Of a DNA stretch of 64,000 nucleotides, positions 58,798-64,000 are shown piece by piece. Source of the DNA: Myrica gale (taxonomy: Eukaryota; Streptophyta; Magnoliopsida; Fagales; Myricaceae). Each line of letters starts with the position of its first letter. Position 1 is the stretch's first letter. The stretch lies in NCBI GenBank assembly GCA_963930655.1, contig OZ005617.1:14722068-14786067 (forward strand), in the 5' to 3' direction. The notes under the pieces were generated by a model. The model ran no database searches, had not been told where the DNA came from, and saw only the letters and a list, made by a program, of their open reading frames with translations. The position numbers were made by a program, and so were the translations under genes.

Positions 58798-61700
58798 GCT
58801 CATATCTTCTGACTGGTTGTGGTTGGTGACTTGTTCGTGCTAATGAGCTCCCCCCTGACTGGCAGTTTTGGTGCTCCGAGAGATGTAAGTAGGTCGCTTA
58901 ACACCAAATAATTGAGTTCAAGATGTTGGGGTTGGCTTGTTGGTACAGAGATATGCATCACCTTAAACATTTTAGATGTTTGTTTTTTTGTTTCTTTAGA
59001 TATCTACCCGACTCCCTATTAAGTTATCATGTGTTATTGGATCTATACGAGTGCCATTGAATCTTTTTAAGATTATGGTTTAAGGTTTATTGGATAGGAA
59101 AAATGGAAATTCACAAGTAATTCACATTGTTTTTACTTGATCGAAATTGCCTGATCAATATTTCTATGTTAAAGTTTGCGTCTTCACTTCCTTTTAAGTT
59201 TGGGTATAAATCCTGGATATCGTTGCTTCCTTACGTACGTCCAAAGGCCTTACTCCTGCACAGATGAAAAACAATTTGGTCAGAGCTTCTCTTTTAGCTC
59301 AGCCATGTCTTTTTTCTTTGGACAATATTTTGAACCGAAGATCAACGCATTAGCGAAACAAAAACAGCAATAACGCTAGAATGTTGCAATCATGCAATCT
59401 TTTGCAGTTAAAAATGTTCAATTAGTTGAACTACGTTTGCTTTTGAAAATAATTAAGGTTAAAATGTTGCAGTTTTTCGCGTATTTAGAGAGAAAAAGGG
59501 TGGAAATTTTAGTGGGTCTACGGATAATTTCTCCTCGGACATAAATCCTTTAGTTTAGAGAATGGTACACGCCTCTACTGGGATCCTTTACAATGTTTTG
59601 TCCGCGAATTATCTGCGGCTATTGTTTTGTCCAAATTTGCTGCTATTTTGTTCTATTGTTTCCTTGGACTTACCCACCCGCAATCTCGATCTTATAGAAA
59701 GTGTTGCCAAAGCTGGCTAGTGTGTACCCATTTCAACCTCCTCTGGCGGCATCCCCCCATCGCCAGACGCGGTCTCTCTCACCATCATCGTCGCTATACG
59801 GTTTAGGTCTCCGGGCTATTTTCTTGATTTTGGGGCCAAAATGATGACAAATTGTATCGAACTTTACATCCTACTCGTTATAATGTTTGTTTGGGGCCCA
59901 TTCCTCATCCTGATGCAGCCTTTACAACCCTAAAAGAATAATATCGCTTATACCCACGCCTTCGTTACATTGGCAAACTGATAGATATTCCTTACAAGTG
60001 CATGCAGTACTACGCTTATTTCAGCACCGCAAATAATTGAAAAAAAAATATCACGAAACTCCGTCTAGAATGGTCGTTGGTGCGAGCTCGAACAAATTCT
60101 CAAATGGCTGCCAAAGGGGGGCTAGTTTGATGTCCCTGTCTTTCATGGAGATCCTGTCCGTATTCGATGTGATTAGAGAGGATATTTGTGAAGGAATCTG
60201 AGACAATTGGACAAAACAACACCATAAAAAAAAATCAGCTAATAAACAAGTATTGGTGTTTACACAACGTGTATAACTATAACTAGAGGATAGCCTAGAT
60301 TTTTTTTTTCTTTCCTTTTTCTATTTTTTAAAGAATAAAGATTCTTGTGTAAACTATATAAGTATATTATAGTGCTGGTCTATAAATAAGTCAAGAGATT
60401 CGAATTATATACGATTATAAATTTATAATACTATATAGTATGTAATATTAATAAAAGTCCCCGTAAAATAGCCTTTGGAGGCTTGTACGGAATGAATGTC
60501 TCTTAAAGATAGCCTTAAAAGATCTCTAAGCAAATTGCAATGACGGGCCCGGCCCTTTTACTCATTGATAACAAAAAAAGACTCGACTATCGTTTCAATT
60601 GTTACCTTCAAAGAACTTTTTATTTTGCTTATCCAATACATGTTGAAGATGATATATTAAGCAAACTTATTAGAAACATATTATAATTTTTAATTTCTAT
60701 CTGAGAAGCCAGCTGATACCTTAGATATGTTATTTATAGGAAAAACATCGTAATAAGCTTCATACGTATGGGCAAAAATCAATTAATCTCGTGCAAGTTC
60801 TAATATGTTTTATTACGCTCTTCATATTTCAAAAAAAATAATCAATCATCTCCTTCGGTTTTAATTTGGCAACTAATGTGAATCGACCAAAATACCCCTC
60901 CAAGATATAATTAATAAAAAAAAACTAATTAAAGTTTCTATATTTTTATTTAATAGATATTGCTTTTTCATTTATATATTTGTTGTTATTTTTAATAATT
61001 TTTTTAATACTTTTATTGAAGTGAAATTTCTATTATTTTTCATGTGATTTAAAGGTCCGATCAAACCAAAAAATCCCTTTTATTCTCGAGCCACCTCACA
61101 TCCATAACTTGACTCCTATCACCTATCTTCTATTGCAGAGATTATTAATAAGGGAATATAGCGAACTTAATTTAAATATGTGACTTAATGAAACACTTCA
61201 AAGAAAAACAGAGCTAGGGGAAACCAAAAAATTATCTATGTTTGGTTGTGGTTTAAAAGATATTATGCTTTAATAAAGATTAAGAACAAAAATTGAGATG
61301 TTTTTTTTTAATAATTTGTGGAACTAGTGGGGCTCGGAGAAAAATAGGCCAATGCATGATATGTCTACCAATCAAGTTCTGAAATAACAATAAGAGATAA
61401 ATCTACTTTGTACCATACAACTTCTTCACATTTTGCACCTTAATTATTATTTTTATTACATTGTACCTCATAATTATTAATTTTAGACATTTTGTATATT
61501 TTGTTTAAATTTCCGTCAATTTGAATGAAAAATAATTTTTTGGAGTTTAAATAACAATTTTATCCCAATTTTTTTTATAGAGATCAATTTATGAGGGTAA
61601 AATCATAATTTGGGAAGCTAACAAATAAATATCAAGACCTCCATAGTTAATGAGGAGTGCAAAATATATTTATACATCTCTATATAACTTATTTAGCATT

Positions 61701-62571
61701 AATGTCAAACCTAAATATATTATTTCCACATAGAATCCCAATTATTTTCATGTATATATAAAGTAAACACTCGTGTTTACAACCTTCTCTAGAAACTCTT
61801 TTTTTTTTTGTGAAAATGACTCTTATTAGTCTTAGGTAATGTTTGTTTTTTAATTTTTTATATGATTCAAATCTATTTACAAAACTATCACTGAACATCC
61901 TAAGAATTTAAATACAAACAACAATACATTTAACATAATCTCCAACAACTTTTTACTTTTTTATTTAACATAAATTTTCTCTCTATACTTTTTTATTAAA
62001 CAATTATATCAAATCATTTTTCTCTCAACTTTACACAAACACGTATAAAATACTATTCAACATAAATATTCACAACTTTTCTAAACTCCTACGGTTATCA
62101 CAACAAGAACGTCTCCTTATAGGACAAGCCGGCAAGGAATGTGCGGCTTTGATGTATATATATATATGACTTACAACGTACTTAACAGACACAACCCAAC
62201 TGGCCACGCAAACACCCATTTTCTGAGCCATGACAAATTAGCTTGACAATTTCAGATCCTTCTGTCACTTTCACCAATTAAACTGCCTTTCTGTGTTTAA
62301 CGGGGAGAGGGATGGAGATTGAGCGACTATGCCATTGCTGAGTTTACATAATACTCGAGAAGCCTCTTTTTGAATCTCTGAGCCCCTTGTGGACGCCAAC
62401 GACCGCTACTTCCTTCGGTTTAAACCAAGGGACCAAATAGGATTAAGCACCATTTACATAAAAATAATTGGAAAAAATGTTATTTTCTTAGAAGTATGCG
62501 TCAATTACATTTTTCTTTTGTATTATTTATTCTATTTTCTCTCTCGGCCAAGTGGATTATATTATTCCACT
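58798..62571. other. SEC61A 3' flank and AT-rich spacer with a weak coding-like patch
   Basis: 59875-60040 can be read in one plus-strand frame as RTLHPTRYNVCLGPIPHPDA, then YRLYPRLRYIGKLIDIPYKC with MQYYAYFSTANN and a stop, interrupted by one stop. It may be a gene remnant, but I do not recognise the family. 61393-61690 looks like a diverged relative of the 50238 MITE (TTTTGCACCTTAATTATTA, GTGCAAAATATATTTATAC). 61840-62110 resembles the dispersed CTCT/ACACAAAC MITEs. Otherwise nothing. Confidence 0.35.
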
Positions 62572-62700
62572 CCTAAGTCGCCTGATGGTAAGGGCGACAT
62601 TAATCGAGACTGTAGGTTTAAATGCACGATCCTGGTCCTGGATTTGATTCCTTCCGAGATTAACTCAATAACTCCAAAGTGGGAGACCCGAGCTTTTTAA
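62572..62700 (+). mobile_element. Possible tRNA-derived SINE head
   Basis: TAAGTCGCCTGATGGTAAGG (62574-62593) resembles a pol III A box and CTGGATTTGATTCC (62638-62651) a B box at the normal distance. A/T-rich sequence follows. No clear A-tail or target duplication was found. Confidence 0.35.
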
Positions 62701-62839
62701 TATATATTAGGTGGATACTATTCCGGTTGAACTCATATTACCATATTTCCATCCTTACTCAAAAAGTGAATTATATTTATTACAAAATACGTAATGATTC
62801 ACGTTTTAAAGCATACAAATGTATCTTGTTCAGTGTCAC

Positions 62840-62985
62840 AGGAAAATTCGGTGGCACCTGCATCGGGTTGTTGGTATTCGGCTTCATTGGTGTCGGTGCC
62901 GGTTTAGCATTTTGGAAAAAATTAGGTGGTATTTTCGGTTTCCGGGTTACCCGACACCGGATTCCCGAAACCGGGATTTTTTTTA
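62840..62985. repeat. TCGGTGTCGG/CCGGG-rich repeat patch
   Basis: Repeated TCGGTG, GGTTTCCGGGTTACC and ACCCGACACCGGATTCCCG words give partial inverted symmetry, as in hAT-type subterminal regions. The ends were not found. Confidence 0.35.
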
Positions 62986-63194
62986 ACAAACTTTTTGTTT
63001 TGTCAAAATCCTCCATCCCCATTTCCTTGTGTTTCGACATATCTCCTCCCCTCCCCTCCAGGCTCCCGAAGCTTTTTTTTTTTAAATTTGTATTTTGCTT
63101 AAAGAAATATAAAGCTTCTTCAAATGATCCAACTGAAACCATTCAGAAGTGTCTCAAAACAGGATTTACATTGGAAGGATGGGATTTTCTAATT

Positions 63195-63400
63195 GGGCTA
63201 AATTATTCCGTACGTCCTTGGGGTTTGACCTTTTCTCAGATTCGTCCTTAGGGTTCGATTTTCCCTACAGATAACCCCGGGGTTTGAACTCAATCCCAAG
63301 TTAGTTCTGCCGTGAATTTAATGGACGGAAATGTACACGTGGATAACGGCTTACACGTGACAATGACAGATAAGTTTTTTTTTAAAATTTGGTCCAATTA
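63195..63400. mobile_element. MULE terminus, same family as the 46622 MITE
   Basis: GGGCTAAATTATTCCGTACG, then CCTTGGGGTTTGACCTTTTC, GATTTTCCCTACA and AATGGACGGAAATGTACACG parallel the left arm of the 46622 element in order and spacing. No second arm is present before the window ends, so this may be the left end of a longer element continuing off the window. Confidence 0.6.
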
Positions 63401-63503
63401 CATTAAGACACGTTTCAGAAAATAAATAAAAATAAAAAATATTTTAAAAAGATAAAAAAATAATAAAAACTTAAGAATCTGTATAATTAATTTCCTGAAA
63501 AAC

Positions 63504-63618
63504 CATTCGTCAGGGAGGAGAAAGAGTCCTGGAGGACATTCGTCATCGGACGACACTGAGTTCTCGGAAACGGTTGTTAAGTTCATGAGCCAGATACTTC
63601 TGGAAGAGAAGATTTAGG
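63504..63618 (+). pseudogene. GRAS (scarecrow-like) N-terminal fragment
   Basis: The plus strand reads SSGRRKSPGGHSSSDDTEFS then ETVVKFMSQILLEEKI and a stop. The stretch FSE.V.KF.SQ.L.EE matches the D/EFSD.VLKYI..MLMEE motif near the N-terminus of SCL14/SCL33-type GRAS transcription factors. Only about 35 residues are present and no GRAS domain follows. It sits about 100 bp inside a MULE-type terminus, suggesting a captured fragment. Confidence 0.45.
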
Positions 63619-63771
63619 TAGTTGGGGGCATCATTTCTTCCCATCATCAGTTCCCGATTCTATTTTTCAAGCTTCAGCTGGTGATGAGGTGTGACAATAG
63701 TTAGCGGAGCATCTTTTTCTGCTTAACCTGAGAAAATTTGATAACATGAGATCGTTTTATTACTGTTGCAG

Positions 63772-64000
63772 GTAACTTTTGTTTTCACAAACCAAGTGGA
63801 TGGGAAGCTGACGCCCATTGAGTCAGTAAGCCCGAAGATGCAGGGAGAAGAAGAAAAAGACAAGGGATTCAATTCAAAGCAAAACATGAACCAAAAATCT
63901 AAGTTATTCTCTCAACGTCAGAAACCGATGCAATCAGTTTTGTCCAGTAGGGATTCTCTCAGGAACTCCTCTTGTAAATTTTCTAAGCCTTTGCCAAGGG
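63772..64000 (+). CDS. Open exon-like segment running off the window, unrecognised
   Basis: After an acceptor-like TGTTGCAG, the frame VTFVFTNQVDGKLTPIESVS followed by PKMQGEEEKDKGFNSKQNMN stays open for 229 nt to the window edge. It is charged and Ser/Lys/Gln-rich. I do not recognise a domain. It may be a real exon or part of a captured segment. Confidence 0.35.

Overview
The window is nuclear DNA of a flowering plant, most likely a eudicot. Four host genes have introns with GT/AG borders, and the low-GC spacers are packed with plant-type DNA transposons, MITEs, LINE and SINE copies. I cannot name the species.

Layout. 1-7465: a Mutator-like element (MULE) on the minus strand, cut by the left window edge. 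An intact-looking 3.9 kb hAT transposon (2480-6387) sits inside it, with a perfect 8-bp target duplication, CCGG-rich ends, an open BED/hATC transposase and an unusual 380-bp palindrome in its leader. 7510-9960: a 5'-truncated LINE and a second, decayed MULE. 10867-11382: a small secreted cysteine-containing protein of unknown role. 11383-19652: repeats, including a CACTA terminus, a non-autonomous hAT and an 881-bp LINE-like retroposon. 20003-25886: POLD3, the DNA polymerase delta PCNA-binding subunit (8 coding exons). 27134-33152 (minus): a short UBTD-like protein (4 exons). 33153-37488: repeat-rich spacer. 37489-44026 (minus): a membrane-anchored NHL-repeat protein (7 exons). 44555-46392: a Pack-MULE carrying three exons of a chloroplast DUF4079-type gene. 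46622-52712: AT-rich spacer with several MULE-type MITEs and a GRF-like gene fragment. 52886-58797: promoter and gene for SEC61 alpha. 58798-64000: spacer with MITE/SINE pieces and, at the right edge, a MULE end followed by a GRAS-like fragment and an open exon.

The host genes are unrelated housekeeping or secretory genes with no operon-like logic. The main interest lies in the mobile DNA. The hAT leader carries ten copies of a 10-bp palindrome spaced 21 and 52-53 bp apart, close to whole helical turns, on a near-perfect hairpin. The Pack-MULE carries a recent, frame-preserving capture of a plastid gene. All exon borders were assigned by eye from frame, splice dinucleotides and remembered family sequences.
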